A DNA stretch of 60,891 nt from Desulfoscipio geothermicus (GTDB lineage Bacteria; Bacillota; Desulfotomaculia; Desulfotomaculales; Desulfallaceae), in contig JAENYF010000015.1 of assembly GCA_016841905.1 (NCBI GenBank), forward strand, positions 1 to 60,891. The letters are read 5' to 3'. Position numbers and translations under genes: made by a program. Below the pieces are notes generated by a model. That model had not been told where the DNA came from, searched no databases, and saw only the letters and a program-made list of their open reading frames with translations. Numbering within the stretch: the stretch's first letter is position 1; every line of letters starts with the position of its first letter. Shown here piece by piece: positions 44,550-52,812 of this stretch.

Positions 44550-45330
44550 CCTGCATATACATATCCTACCGGGCATCGATGATGGTCCTGTCACCCTGCA
44601 GGAAGCCGCAGCCATGGCCCGCCTGGCCTTGGCTGCAGGTACCAGTGCTGTTGTAGCCACTCCCCACGTGGCGCCCGGCCTGTATGACAACGACAAAGCA
44701 GGTATATTGGCAGCCGTGCAGGATCTCCAAAGTTACCTGCAGCAGTGCGAAATCGGTTTACAGGTTTACCCCGGGGCGGAATACCTGCTGGAGCCTGGCC
44801 TGGCGGAAGGACTGGCCGCAGGGGAGGTGCTTACTCTGGCGAACGACGGCAGGTATCTACTGGTGGAATTCCCGGCCATGGGTATACCGGTATTCTCGGA
44901 ACAGGCTCTGTTTGAAATCTGTCTTCAGGGGGTAACCCCCGTCATAGCCCACCCCGAGCGCAATGGCGACTTCCTGCGGGACCCCGGCAAACTGCTGTCC
45001 CTGCTGGACCGGGGGGCTCTGTGCCAGGGCACTGCGCACAGCTTTAACGGTTTATTCGGAAAACGGGTGCGCCAGGTAGCTTTAACCTACCTGCGTGAGG
45101 GCTGCTACAGCTTTATCAGCAGCGACGCTCACGGCGACGGTGCCCGCGGCCCCGCCCTGTCAGATTTCCTAACCGTGGCAGGGGATTATGACCCGAACGT
45201 GGGCGAATTGCTGACCGCTGTCAATCCCAGGCTGCTGCTTAGCGGGGACCCCTTGCAGGTCGCGCCAAAACTCACACAAACCAGCGGGTTAAAAAAACGT
45301 GGTTTTTGGAGTCGGCTGTGGAGTAAATAG
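44542..45330 (+). CDS. CpsB/CapC-type tyrosine-protein phosphatase (PHP family)
   Basis: A 262-residue PHP-domain metallophosphatase, the type that removes phosphate from the Tyr cluster of BY-kinases (CpsB of pneumococcus, YwqE of Bacillus). Metal-binding motifs: DLHIHILPGIDDGP at the N-terminus, TPHVAPGLYDN, the Glu in PGAEYLLEP, AHPERN, and SSDAHGDGAR. Its expected partners, a Wzz-type activator and a BY-kinase, are encoded at 45403 and 51751. The kinase is 6 kb away, separated by csaB, fabZ and tagO. Confidence 0.92.
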   Translation: MIDLHIHILPGIDDGPVTLQEAAAMARLALAAGTSAVVATPHVAPGLYDNDKAGILAAVQDLQSYLQQCEIGLQVYPGAEYLLEPGLAEGLAAGEVLTLANDGRYLLVEFPAMGIPVFSEQALFEICLQGVTPVIAHPERNGDFLRDPGKLLSLLDRGALCQGTAHSFNGLFGKRVRQVALTYLREGCYSFISSDAHGDGARGPALSDFLTVAGDYDPNVGELLTAVNPRLLLSGDPLQVAPKLTQTSGLKKRGFWSRLWSK

Positions 45331-45402
45331 GAGGACCAGGCAGGAAAAATATTATTTACCGTTGAATTATACAGTTAAGCAACTTGGGGGAGTGAACTAC
45401 TT

Positions 45403-46815
45403 TTGGAAGAGAAACAGGATTATGTTGAATCCGATGTTATAGACTTGCGGCAAATTCTTGAGGTTTTGCGAAAATGGCGCTGGTTAATTATCGCCATAAG
45501 CTCTCTGGCGTTAACTATTAGTGTGGTTATGAGCTATTTCGTGATTGATCCGGTATACGAAGCCAAGTCTATGCTGGTGGTCACTATGCCCGTTACCGAT
45601 CCCACTAAGTTTGGAACCACAGGTCAAGCTAATACCGATGACCTGGAATCGGTAATCAGCACCGTATCCCGCATGCCCGTTATGACCATGAATACCTATG
45701 TGGGACAGCTGACCAGTGACACCATGTATGAGCGGACAGTCAAAAGTATGGGCTTGGATAAGCAGGGCTATAGCGGCAAGAACCTTGCCGGCATGGTTAA
45801 GGCCGAGGTGGCCAAGGACAGTAACATTATCATGCTCAAGGTACAGCACACCGACCCCCGGCTGGCGTCCGATGTGGCTAATGGCCTGGCAGGAGAATAC
45901 CTTGCCTACCTTTCGGAAGAAAACAAGAGAAAGATGACCCAGTCTACCGAATTTCTAAGCGTGCAAAAAGCTGAGACTGAGCAGCAGCTGAATAAATTAC
46001 TAACTGAGTTGAAAAATTTTAATTCCGGCTCCACCAGCGTTGAGTTCATGCAGAAACAGTTTGAAATCCTGACCACAGATCTGAACACCTACCAGAACAA
46101 CCTGGACGCGGCCCGGGTGCAGGTTGCGCAGCTGCAGTCAGCGGTAAACAGCCTGCGGGACAAGCTGAACTCCACGCCGCAGAAGATTACCACCCAGTAT
46201 ACCCGGCCGGCGGATACTTTTGTACCTATTGATCCTGCTGCTGAAACTGAACCGGCTCAACCCACGGCGACTGTCGTGACTGAGGAACAAATTAACCCGG
46301 TTTACCTTTCACTAAGCGAACAGCTCAGCGCCAAGGAAACCGAGCTGGCGGAAAAAAGGGCCCTATTTACGGCTAACCAGAACACCGTCACCCGGCTGAA
46401 ATCTGAGCTGGCCGAGCTGCAGTCGCAGCTGGGCAGCAAGCAAATTGATCAGCAAAAGCTGCAAAATGAAATAAACCGCCTGCAGGAAACCCAGAACCTG
46501 CTGGCCCAAAAGGTTACTCAAACCCAGATTGCCCAGTCCATCGATATGGGCAACACCACCATTGATATAGCTTCACCGGCACTGGTGCCCTCTGGCCCGG
46601 TAAGGCCCAATAAACAAATGAACGTGGCGGTGGCTCTGGTACTGGGCTTGATGATCTCGGTAGGCCTGGCCTTTCTGTTGGAATTCATGGATAACACTAT
46701 CAAAACCCCTGATGATGTGCAAAAACACCTGGGCCTTCCGGTGGTGGGCACAATTCCATCTAAGCCGGCAGAAGGCAAATCAAGTCGCAGGTTCTTCAGG
46801 CTGCGCCGGAACTGA
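45403..46815 (+). CDS. Wzz-family chain-length determinant / BY-kinase activator
   Basis: A 470-residue inner-membrane protein. TTG 45403 lies ten bases after GGGGGAG. An N-terminal Wzz domain starts at about residue 10 with a membrane helix at 28-48 (LIIAISSLALTISVVMSYF); a long coiled coil with a GNVR-type region follows (about 180-390); and a second membrane helix (about 405-430) precedes a short cytoplasmic tail (DVQKHLGLPVVGTIPS). There is no kinase domain, so it needs the separate BY-kinase encoded at 51751. It likely controls glycan length. Confidence 0.92.
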   Translation: MEEKQDYVESDVIDLRQILEVLRKWRWLIIAISSLALTISVVMSYFVIDPVYEAKSMLVVTMPVTDPTKFGTTGQANTDDLESVISTVSRMPVMTMNTYVGQLTSDTMYERTVKSMGLDKQGYSGKNLAGMVKAEVAKDSNIIMLKVQHTDPRLASDVANGLAGEYLAYLSEENKRKMTQSTEFLSVQKAETEQQLNKLLTELKNFNSGSTSVEFMQKQFEILTTDLNTYQNNLDAARVQVAQLQSAVNSLRDKLNSTPQKITTQYTRPADTFVPIDPAAETEPAQPTATVVTEEQINPVYLSLSEQLSAKETELAEKRALFTANQNTVTRLKSELAELQSQLGSKQIDQQKLQNEINRLQETQNLLAQKVTQTQIAQSIDMGNTTIDIASPALVPSGPVRPNKQMNVAVALVLGLMISVGLAFLLEFMDNTIKTPDDVQKHLGLPVVGTIPSKPAEGKSSRRFFRLRRN

Positions 46816-46860
46816 CACGTATTGAATTTAAAACCAATAAACTTTAGCTATCTTGAAGCC

Positions 46861-46884
46861 AAGCCCGGGGTCTTGCCCGGGTTT
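46861..46884 (+). terminator. hairpin between wzz-like gene and csaB
   Basis: AAGCCCGGG (46861-46869) pairs with CCCGGGTTT (46876-46884), with one G-U pair and a short loop. The T run is short, so it may only partly stop transcription before csaB. Confidence 0.6.
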
Positions 46885-46921
46885 AATTAACTAAATCCCA
46901 ATGAACCAGCGAGGTGCAAAA

Positions 46922-48022
46922 ATGGGACACAGAATAGTCATATCCGGTTATTACGGGTTTGACAATCTGGGGGACGAAGCAGTGCTCTTCAGCATGCTGC
47001 AGTCCCTGCGCCGGGAGATACCCGGCCTGGAAATTACCGTGTTATCCAACAACCCGGCTGCCACGATGCGGGAATACGGCGTGGCGGCAGTGAACCGCTG
47101 GAGCATGCGCCAGGTGGCCGACGCCCTGCTGCGCAGTGAATTACTTATCAGCGGCGGAGGCAGCCTGCTCCAGGACGTCACCGGAGGCAAAAGCATGTTT
47201 TATTATCTGGGCATCATCTGGCTGGCCCGTCTGCTCCGCCGCCCGGTGATGTATTACGCCCAGGGTATCGGCCCGGTAAACACGTCCACCGGGCGGTGGC
47301 TGGTGGGTATGACCACTCAGCGCGTGCAGGTCATTACTGTGCGTGATGGCGAATCCTTAAAGGACCTGCGTGCCATGGGCGTGCAGCGGACCGTTGAGGT
47401 AACCGCCGACCCGGTGCTGGGCCTGCACCCCGGCGATATCAACCTGGCGGAGGGGGCGGGGATACTCGCCCGGTACGGTATAATCCCGGGCAGCCCGGTG
47501 GTGGGGATTGCCGTGCGCCCCATACCTGGCCGGTCAACCTGGGAAACCAGGCTGGTGCAGGCCTGCGATAACTTGGCCAGGGCCGGGATGCAGGTGGTAT
47601 TTATCCCCATGCAAATCCCCGCAGACCTGACCTTGTCCCAGAGGCTGGGCGCGGCTATGCTTGATCCCTATGTCATCATCGAAGAAAAATTAAACGTGTC
47701 CCAGATGCTTGCCCTGGTGGGCAACTTGGACCTGCTGGTGGGTATGCGCCTGCACGCCCTGATTTTCGCTGCGGTCAACGGTGTGCCTCCCCTGGGCATT
47801 GTATATGACCCCAAGGTGGAGAGGTTTTTGAACCGCCTGGGCATTCCCCACGCCGGTCAGCCCGGGGATGTGCGGAGTGACGAACTTACCCGCATGGCCC
47901 AGAATTTTTTATCCAGCCGGAAGGAACTGCGGGAGCAGATTTCCCGCCGGGTTTTCGATCTGCGGAGCACATCCGAGCAAACCGTCAGGATAGCTCACCA
48001 GATATTAAAGGGTCGGTCTTAA
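46922..48022 (+). CDS. csaB: polysaccharide pyruvyl transferase CsaB
   Basis: A 366-residue enzyme of the CsaB type. ATG 46922 is preferred to ATG 46901 because GAGGTG (46911-46916) lies just before it. Marks are SGYYGFDNLGDEAVL at the start, SGGGSLLQDVTGGKS, YYAQGIGPV and LVGMRLHALIFAA. CsaB adds ketal-pyruvate to the secondary cell-wall polymer, which is what SLH domains bind. Its presence with four to five SLH proteins in the same window explains how those proteins can be anchored. Confidence 0.94.
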   Translation: MGHRIVISGYYGFDNLGDEAVLFSMLQSLRREIPGLEITVLSNNPAATMREYGVAAVNRWSMRQVADALLRSELLISGGGSLLQDVTGGKSMFYYLGIIWLARLLRRPVMYYAQGIGPVNTSTGRWLVGMTTQRVQVITVRDGESLKDLRAMGVQRTVEVTADPVLGLHPGDINLAEGAGILARYGIIPGSPVVGIAVRPIPGRSTWETRLVQACDNLARAGMQVVFIPMQIPADLTLSQRLGAAMLDPYVIIEEKLNVSQMLALVGNLDLLVGMRLHALIFAAVNGVPPLGIVYDPKVERFLNRLGIPHAGQPGDVRSDELTRMAQNFLSSRKELREQISRRVFDLRSTSEQTVRIAHQILKGRS

Positions 48023-48049
48023 ACATCACGAAATTAGCCAATAATATAT

Positions 48050-48082
48050 GGGGTCAGGCTTTAACTTTATTAAACTAACTGT
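48050..48082 (+). repeat. dispersed 33-bp repeat, copy 1
   Basis: GGGGTCAGGCTTTAACTTT followed by a TTAAA-rich tail; 31 of 33 bases match a second copy at 54660-54692 in the same orientation. It lies between csaB and fabZ. A longer in-frame extension of fabZ would begin inside it, which is a reason to reject that start. Confidence 0.8.
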
Positions 48083-48116
48083 GCACGCTCTAAATCAAGG
48101 AGGATTACCCAAAACT

Positions 48117-48545
48117 ATGGATATTAAGGAAATTATGGAGATATTGCCCCACCGGTATCCTTTTCTGCTGGTGGACCGCATTGAAGAAGTAGTGCCCGGC
48201 GTAAAAGCAGCGGGCATTAAAAACGTGTCCGCCAATGAACCTTATTTTCAAGGGCACTTTCCGGGCTTCCCGGTGATGCCCGGGGTACTGGTGATTGAGG
48301 CGATGGCCCAGGTGGGAGCAGTGGCCGTGCTGAGCATGCCGGGGTTTGCCGGCAAACTGGCTCTGTTTGCGGGGATTGACAAAGCCCGCTTCCGGCGCCA
48401 GGTGATGCCCGGCGATGTGCTGCGCCTGGAAGTGGAGCTGCTTAAGGTACGCAGCAGCCTGGGAAAGGGCAAAGCCGTGGCAACCGTGGACGGTGATACT
48501 GTCGCCGAAGCTGAACTAATGTTTGCCATCGTGGACCGGGAGTAG
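48117..48545 (+). CDS. fabZ: 3-hydroxyacyl-ACP dehydratase FabZ
   Basis: A 142-residue hot-dog fold dehydratase of fatty-acid synthesis, acting on 3-hydroxyacyl-ACP in the cytoplasm. ATG 48117 follows AAGGAGG with a suitable gap and gives the normal N-terminus [20 protein letters not shown]. The catalytic His and Glu are in [19 protein letters not shown]. It stands alone among wall-polymer genes; no other fatty-acid gene is in the window. Confidence 0.95.
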   Translation: MDIKEIMEILPHRYPFLLVDRIEEVVPGVKAAGIKNVSANEPYFQGHFPGFPVMPGVLVIEAMAQVGAVAVLSMPGFAGKLALFAGIDKARFRRQVMPGDVLRLEVELLKVRSSLGKGKAVATVDGDTVAEAELMFAIVDRE

Positions 48546-48644
48546 TGACGGTATGCCGCAACATGTAAGATAAACGCCGTGAGACGGGGAGAAGTGGGAC
48601 AAACTCGGGCAATTTACGAGCTAATCAATGAATCAGCCCGAATA

Positions 48645-48674
48645 TTGACTGTTTTTGTCCTTTATGCATATAAC
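48645..48674 (+). promoter_or_regulatory. putative sigma-A promoter upstream of tagO
   Basis: TTGACT (48645-48650), 18 bp, TATAAC (48669-48674). It lies 65 bp before the tagO start. Confidence 0.5.
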
Positions 48675-48738
48675 ACTAGGTGCTAAAATAAGCATAGCTA
48701 CGTGTACGTTGACTTAACTGGATGTTGGAGGGATAAAA

Positions 48739-49818
48739 TTGGCCTACTACATATTGCCCCTGCTGCTGGCCCTAATAGTGGGATACCTGTTAACCCCGGC
48801 GGTGCGGGTGCTGGCCTTAAAAGTTGGGGCGATGGATCTCCCGGACCCGCGCAAGGTGCATCGCGGCATCATGCCCCGCATGGGCGGGCTGGCCGTTTAC
48901 CTGGCCTTCGTCGCGGCTGTGCTCATGTTTCGTGAACTAACCCTGCAGGTTTGGGGTCTGCTGGCAGGGGCAACAGTAATCCTGCTGGTGGGAATTCTGG
49001 ACGATATCAAGGGACTTTCTGCCCGGGTCAAGCTGGCCGGTCAAATTTTGGCCGCAGCGGTAATTGTGCCTTTTGGCATTCAAGTTCATTATATAACTAA
49101 CCCGTTAAACGGTGAATTGATCTTCCTGGGCGTGCTTAGCATTCCGGTGACTATCTTCTGGGTGGTGGCGGTCACCAACGCCGTTAACCTAATCGATGGC
49201 CTGGACGGCCTAGCCGGTGGTGTCTCAGCCATTGCAGCCATGACCATGGCCGCTGTAACCTTGACCCAGTGGGGCTCTGCGGGCATGGAAAATATTATGC
49301 TGGAGCTCACCCTGGTGGCGGCGCTGATTGGTTTTTTGAAACACAACTTTTTCCCGGCTAAAATCTTTATGGGTGACACCGGCTCGTTGTTCCTGGGCTT
49401 CACCCTGGCAGTCATGGCCATCACGGGCCTGACCAAGAGCGTTGCGGCTGTTTCCGTGATTATCCCGCTGGTCATCCTGGGCGTACCCCTGCTGGACACC
49501 TTCTTTGCGGTGGTCAGGCGCTACCATGAGCACAAGCCCATTTTTGAACCCGACAAGGAACACCTGCACCACTGCCTTATGGCCATGGGCCTCAGTCACC
49601 GGCAGACGGTGCTGGCCATATACGTGCTTAGCGCTTTCCTGGGTCTCACCGCGGTAGTCTTGAACATGGTGACCAGCCACCAGGCCCTGGCTTTGCTGGT
49701 GCTACTGGCGGTGGTAGTGATTTACCTGGCCAACCGGGTGGGTGTACTGGGCAGAACGCAGCAGTCTGGCTACAGCCTGACTACCGAAGAAAACACAAAA
49801 CAATCCACGAAAATGTAA
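48739..49818 (+). CDS. tagO: undecaprenyl-phosphate GlcNAc-1-phosphate transferase (TagO/WecA)
   Basis: A 359-residue membrane enzyme with about ten to eleven helices; TTG 48739 lies six bases after GGAGGG. Family motifs are present in order: KVHRGIMPRMGG, the Mg-binding LDDIKGLSARVKLAGQ, NLIDGLDGLAGG, FFPAKIFMGDTGS, and the HLHHCLMAMG cytoplasmic loop. It links GlcNAc-1-phosphate to undecaprenyl phosphate and so starts the wall polymer that TagA extends. Confidence 0.95.
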   Translation: MAYYILPLLLALIVGYLLTPAVRVLALKVGAMDLPDPRKVHRGIMPRMGGLAVYLAFVAAVLMFRELTLQVWGLLAGATVILLVGILDDIKGLSARVKLAGQILAAAVIVPFGIQVHYITNPLNGELIFLGVLSIPVTIFWVVAVTNAVNLIDGLDGLAGGVSAIAAMTMAAVTLTQWGSAGMENIMLELTLVAALIGFLKHNFFPAKIFMGDTGSLFLGFTLAVMAITGLTKSVAAVSVIIPLVILGVPLLDTFFAVVRRYHEHKPIFEPDKEHLHHCLMAMGLSHRQTVLAIYVLSAFLGLTAVVLNMVTSHQALALLVLLAVVVIYLANRVGVLGRTQQSGYSLTTEENTKQSTKM

Positions 49819-49819
49819 G

Positions 49820-49984
49820 CTAGGACAGGCAGTTGCCTGTTCCTTTCTTATCCCGGCTTAAACCAGGCAACGCTGTCTGCCGGTCCACCTGCCTGTCCCG
49901 GTTAAGGCGCACCAGGTAGTCTTTGTACATATCCTCCCGCCGTAAATCCTCCAATTTAATTAACTTAATCTTCTTAACTTTCAT
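49820..49984 (-). CDS. possible small basic protein
   Basis: A 54-codon frame starting at ATG 49984 (minus strand), ten bases after AAAGGAGA. The peptide is rich in Lys and Arg (MKVKKIKLIKLEDLRRED at the start) and helical in look. The good ribosome site and its place in an otherwise empty gap between tagO and the phosphohexomutase gene support it. I know no family for it. Confidence 0.4.
   Translation of the reverse strand: MKVKKIKLIKLEDLRREDMYKDYLVRLNRDRQVDRQTALPGLSRDKKGTGNCLS
49822..49843 (+). terminator. hairpin after tagO
   Basis: AGGACAGGC (49822-49830) and GCCTGTTCCT form a stem with a small loop just after the tagO stop, followed by TTCTTA. It may also end the small minus-strand frame, whose stop lies at 49820. 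Confidence 0.55.
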
Positions 49985-50142
49985 TGACCTTAGTTCTCCT
50001 TTGGCGGATAATGAATAAACAAACAGTCCGCAGGTAAAATATAGCTTGTACAATATATGAAACACACTGGTTAAAAATACTCATTTTTGATAAAATCTGT
50101 ATATTGGCAATGGCTGAGCAAATTGGTAGGAGGTTGATTGGT

Positions 50143-51597
50143 ATGCAACAAATTAAATTCGGTACAGACGGCTGGCGCGGCATTATTGCGGACGACTTTA
50201 CCTTTGAAAACGTGAGGATTGTAGCCCAGGCCGTGGCTGAATACGTAAACGGGCAGGACATGGGTCACAAGGGCATTGTGGTGGGCTACGACAACCGCTT
50301 TCTATCGAACCGGTTCGCAGACACCATAGCGGACGTCATGGTTCAGAACGGCATCAAGGTCTATCTGTCTAACGGACCGCTGCCCACCCCGGTAACTGCC
50401 TTCGCCGTTAAAGTGCACGACGCCGCCGGCGCGGTGATGCTTACCGCCAGCCACAACCCGCCGGAATATAACGGCTTTAAATTTATCCCCGATTACGCCG
50501 GCCCCGCGCTGCCCCACATCACCGAAGCCATCGAAGAAAATATCGCTCGGCTGCAGAGCGGCGCTGGGAAGCAGAAGTTCTTTTTTCAGGAACAGTCCGT
50601 GGAACTGGCACCAGCCCGGCCACGAGTAGCCGAGCGCATCATGATTGACCCGCGCTCCGAATACTTCGAACACCTGGAGAAGCTGGTGGACATGAAGGCC
50701 ATCGTCGAGTCCAACTTGCAGATCATGGTAGACGCTATGCACGGCAGCGGCATAGGCTACCTGGACGCCATGCTGGTGCGGGCCGGCCTCACTGTGGAAC
50801 AGCGCCGCTGCTCCCGAGACCCGTTGTTTGGCGGCAACCTGCCGGAACCCACGGGCCAAACCCTGTCCTGTAACTGTGACTGGGTCAAGGAAAAGCACGG
50901 CCGACTGGGGCTGGCTATGGACGGTGACGCCGACCGGTTCGGCATCATCGACAGCACCGGCGAGTACATTACCCCCAACCAGTTCTATCCTGTGCTCTAC
51001 CACCACCTGATCACCAAAAAAGGTTTGCTCGGGCCGGTAACCCGTACGGTAGCCACCACCCACAAGCTGGACCGCATTGCGGAAAAATACGGGCAGGCGG
51101 TTTACGAAACCGCCGTGGGTTTCAAATATATCGGTCAGAATCTTCTGGAGAAGGGCTGCGTATTGGGCTGTGAGGAAAGCGGCGGCCTGTCCATTAAGGG
51201 GCACATTCCGGAGAAGGACGGTATTCTGGCCGGCCTGCTGGCGGCGGAAATAGTGGCCGTCAACCGCAAGAGCCTGGCTGAATTAGCCCGAGAACTGGAC
51301 CAGGAATATGGCAAATTATACAGCGACCGGCTGGATGTGCACACCACACCTAGCCAAAAGCAAGATGTGCTGGATAAGCTAAAAGGTTTTGCCCCGGCGC
51401 AGGTGGCAGGGGAGGCGGTAAAAGATAAAATTACCTTAGACGGGCTCAAACTGGTGCTGGCCAGTGGGGAATGGACGCTAGTGAGGGCCTCGGGCACCGA
51501 GCCATTATTCAGAATCTACGCCGAAGCAAAGGATGAGCTGCGGGTCCAACAAATTCAGGCCGATATGATGTATCAAATCGGCTTAACTAGGTCTTAA
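50143..51597 (+). CDS. phosphohexomutase (phosphoglucomutase/phosphomannomutase family)
   Basis: A 484-residue enzyme that moves phosphate between C6 and C1 of a hexose. ATG 50143 follows TAGGAGGT by eight bases; the in-frame ATG at 50104 has no such site. Motifs: KFGTDGWRGIIADDF, the phosphoserine loop TASHNPPEYNGFKF, the metal loop DGDADRFG, GCEESGGLSIKGH and RASGTEPLFRIYAEA. The glycine-rich GCEESGG sugar loop is closer to phosphoglucomutases than that of the ManB at 29745. It likely supplies glucose-1-phosphate for the wall polymers. Confidence 0.92.
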   Translation: MQQIKFGTDGWRGIIADDFTFENVRIVAQAVAEYVNGQDMGHKGIVVGYDNRFLSNRFADTIADVMVQNGIKVYLSNGPLPTPVTAFAVKVHDAAGAVMLTASHNPPEYNGFKFIPDYAGPALPHITEAIEENIARLQSGAGKQKFFFQEQSVELAPARPRVAERIMIDPRSEYFEHLEKLVDMKAIVESNLQIMVDAMHGSGIGYLDAMLVRAGLTVEQRRCSRDPLFGGNLPEPTGQTLSCNCDWVKEKHGRLGLAMDGDADRFGIIDSTGEYITPNQFYPVLYHHLITKKGLLGPVTRTVATTHKLDRIAEKYGQAVYETAVGFKYIGQNLLEKGCVLGCEESGGLSIKGHIPEKDGILAGLLAAEIVAVNRKSLAELARELDQEYGKLYSDRLDVHTTPSQKQDVLDKLKGFAPAQVAGEAVKDKITLDGLKLVLASGEWTLVRASGTEPLFRIYAEAKDELRVQQIQADMMYQIGLTRS

Positions 51598-51608
51598 AGA
51601 GCAATAAA

Positions 51609-51640
51609 AAGGGAGATGCCTTTTTGGAGGTATCTCCCTT
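51609..51640 (+). terminator. intrinsic terminator
   Basis: AAGGGAGATGCC (51609-51620) pairs with GGTATCTCCCTT (51629-51640), with one G-U pair, followed by AATTATTTAT. Confidence 0.82.
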
Positions 51641-51750
51641 AATTATTTATAAATATTGTAAAATTAAGCAGGATAATCAGTGTTTTATGCCGAAGTAATG
51701 GTCCACAGTATATATTTTACAAATCATCCTTAATAAAAGAGGTACATACA

Positions 51751-52452
51751 ATGGCTGATCAAACAGCTACCGAACTGATCACAACCGCATCAAAGTCTCC
51801 TTTTGCGGAAGCTTTCCGTACCCTGCGCACTAATATTAATTATGCCGGCCTGGATAAACCTTATCGGATTATTTTGGTGACCAGCGCCGGGCCAGGAGAA
51901 GGCAAAACCACCGTAACCTCCAATCTGGGTGTGGTGATGGCTCAAGTTAATAAAAAAGTATTGATTGTCGACTGCGACCTGCGCCGGCCGAATGCGCATA
52001 AGGTATTTGGGCTGAACAACAGCGCAGGTGTTACCCAGACGCTGATCAATGACGCTGATCCGAAAGTCCTGGCGCAGGAAACTCAAATTCCAGGTTTATA
52101 TGTACTAACCAGCGGACCCATTCCCCCCAACCCGGCAGAACTAATGGGCTCCCATCGTATGCAGGCACTGCTCTCCCGGGCCGTGGAAGGTTATGACTTC
52201 GTGCTGGTGGATTCACCTCCCGTGAACATGGTTACCGATGCTCTCCTGCTCTCTTCCATGGTGAACGGGGTACTGATGGTGGTGCAGAGCGGAGATACCC
52301 GCATTGAGCACGCCAAGGAAGCCCTGAATAAGCTGAACAAGGTGGACGCCAAAATGGTTGGTGTAATACTGAACGATATGGACACCTCAGCCGGTAACTA
52401 CTATTACTACAACAACTATTACTACTCCGACAATAAACAGAACGCCTCATAA
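51751..52452 (+). CDS. BY-kinase, tyrosine-protein kinase for polysaccharide synthesis
   Basis: A 233-residue bacterial tyrosine kinase of the CpsD/CapB type. Walker A is SAGPGEGKTT (45-54), Walker A' is VLIVDCDLRRP (about 70-80), Walker B is VLVDSPP, and the C-terminus has seven Tyr in a cluster (NYYYYNNYYYSD), the autophosphorylation sites. It lacks membrane parts, so the Wzz-type protein at 45403 should recruit and activate it and the CpsB-type phosphatase at 44542 should reset it. A remnant of a second copy lies at 54795. Confidence 0.94.
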   Translation: MADQTATELITTASKSPFAEAFRTLRTNINYAGLDKPYRIILVTSAGPGEGKTTVTSNLGVVMAQVNKKVLIVDCDLRRPNAHKVFGLNNSAGVTQTLINDADPKVLAQETQIPGLYVLTSGPIPPNPAELMGSHRMQALLSRAVEGYDFVLVDSPPVNMVTDALLLSSMVNGVLMVVQSGDTRIEHAKEALNKLNKVDAKMVGVILNDMDTSAGNYYYYNNYYYSDNKQNAS

Positions 52453-52535
52453 AATTAGAGCGTTTGGATAAGTACCTGTCATATTCTACTTTAGTTATGA
52501 CTGCTTAGATATGACAGCAAAAGGAGGACATAACT

Positions 52536-52790
52536 TTGCCCATAGATTATCCTGTCCCTGGAGCACAAGACTGCAAAGCCAGTCGGTTGGCCAGGGAGAA
52601 AAATAATATTGATCTCATCAAACAAAAACTAGTTAATATTGGCTACAGTAGCACTGAAATAGAGTATTTGGCGCACCAGTTTGCCGGGAAAGACAAAATT
52701 AAAGACCTCAGTGTAGAAGACCTGCGGGCGCTAAAAGAATCGCTGCAGCAACAGCTGGACCTGGCTAATAAATGCTTGGAGATACCGTAA
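52536..52790 (+). CDS. small helical protein of unknown function
   Basis: An 84-residue protein with a TTG start behind AAGGAGG. It is soluble and mostly helical, with a C-terminal amphipathic helix (VEDLRALKESLQQQLDLANK). It lies between the BY-kinase and the FlaA1-like gene in the same direction. I know no family for it; a helper or adaptor role near the kinase is only a guess. Confidence 0.6.
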   Translation: MPIDYPVPGAQDCKASRLAREKNNIDLIKQKLVNIGYSSTEIEYLAHQFAGKDKIKDLSVEDLRALKESLQQQLDLANKCLEIP

Positions 52791-52812
52791 ATAAAAAGGG
52801 GGCAGGCTTGGT

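Noticed and set aside
48048-48116. Longer FabZ N-terminus from an upstream ATG
   Set aside because: The extension lies within the 33-bp dispersed repeat, lacks a ribosome site, and is not part of the FabZ fold; ATG 48117 has AAGGAGG.
50302-51204. 300-codon open frame on the minus strand inside the phosphohexomutase gene
   Set aside because: It is a mirror frame of a GC-rich gene with clear family motifs; its translation has no recognisable domain.
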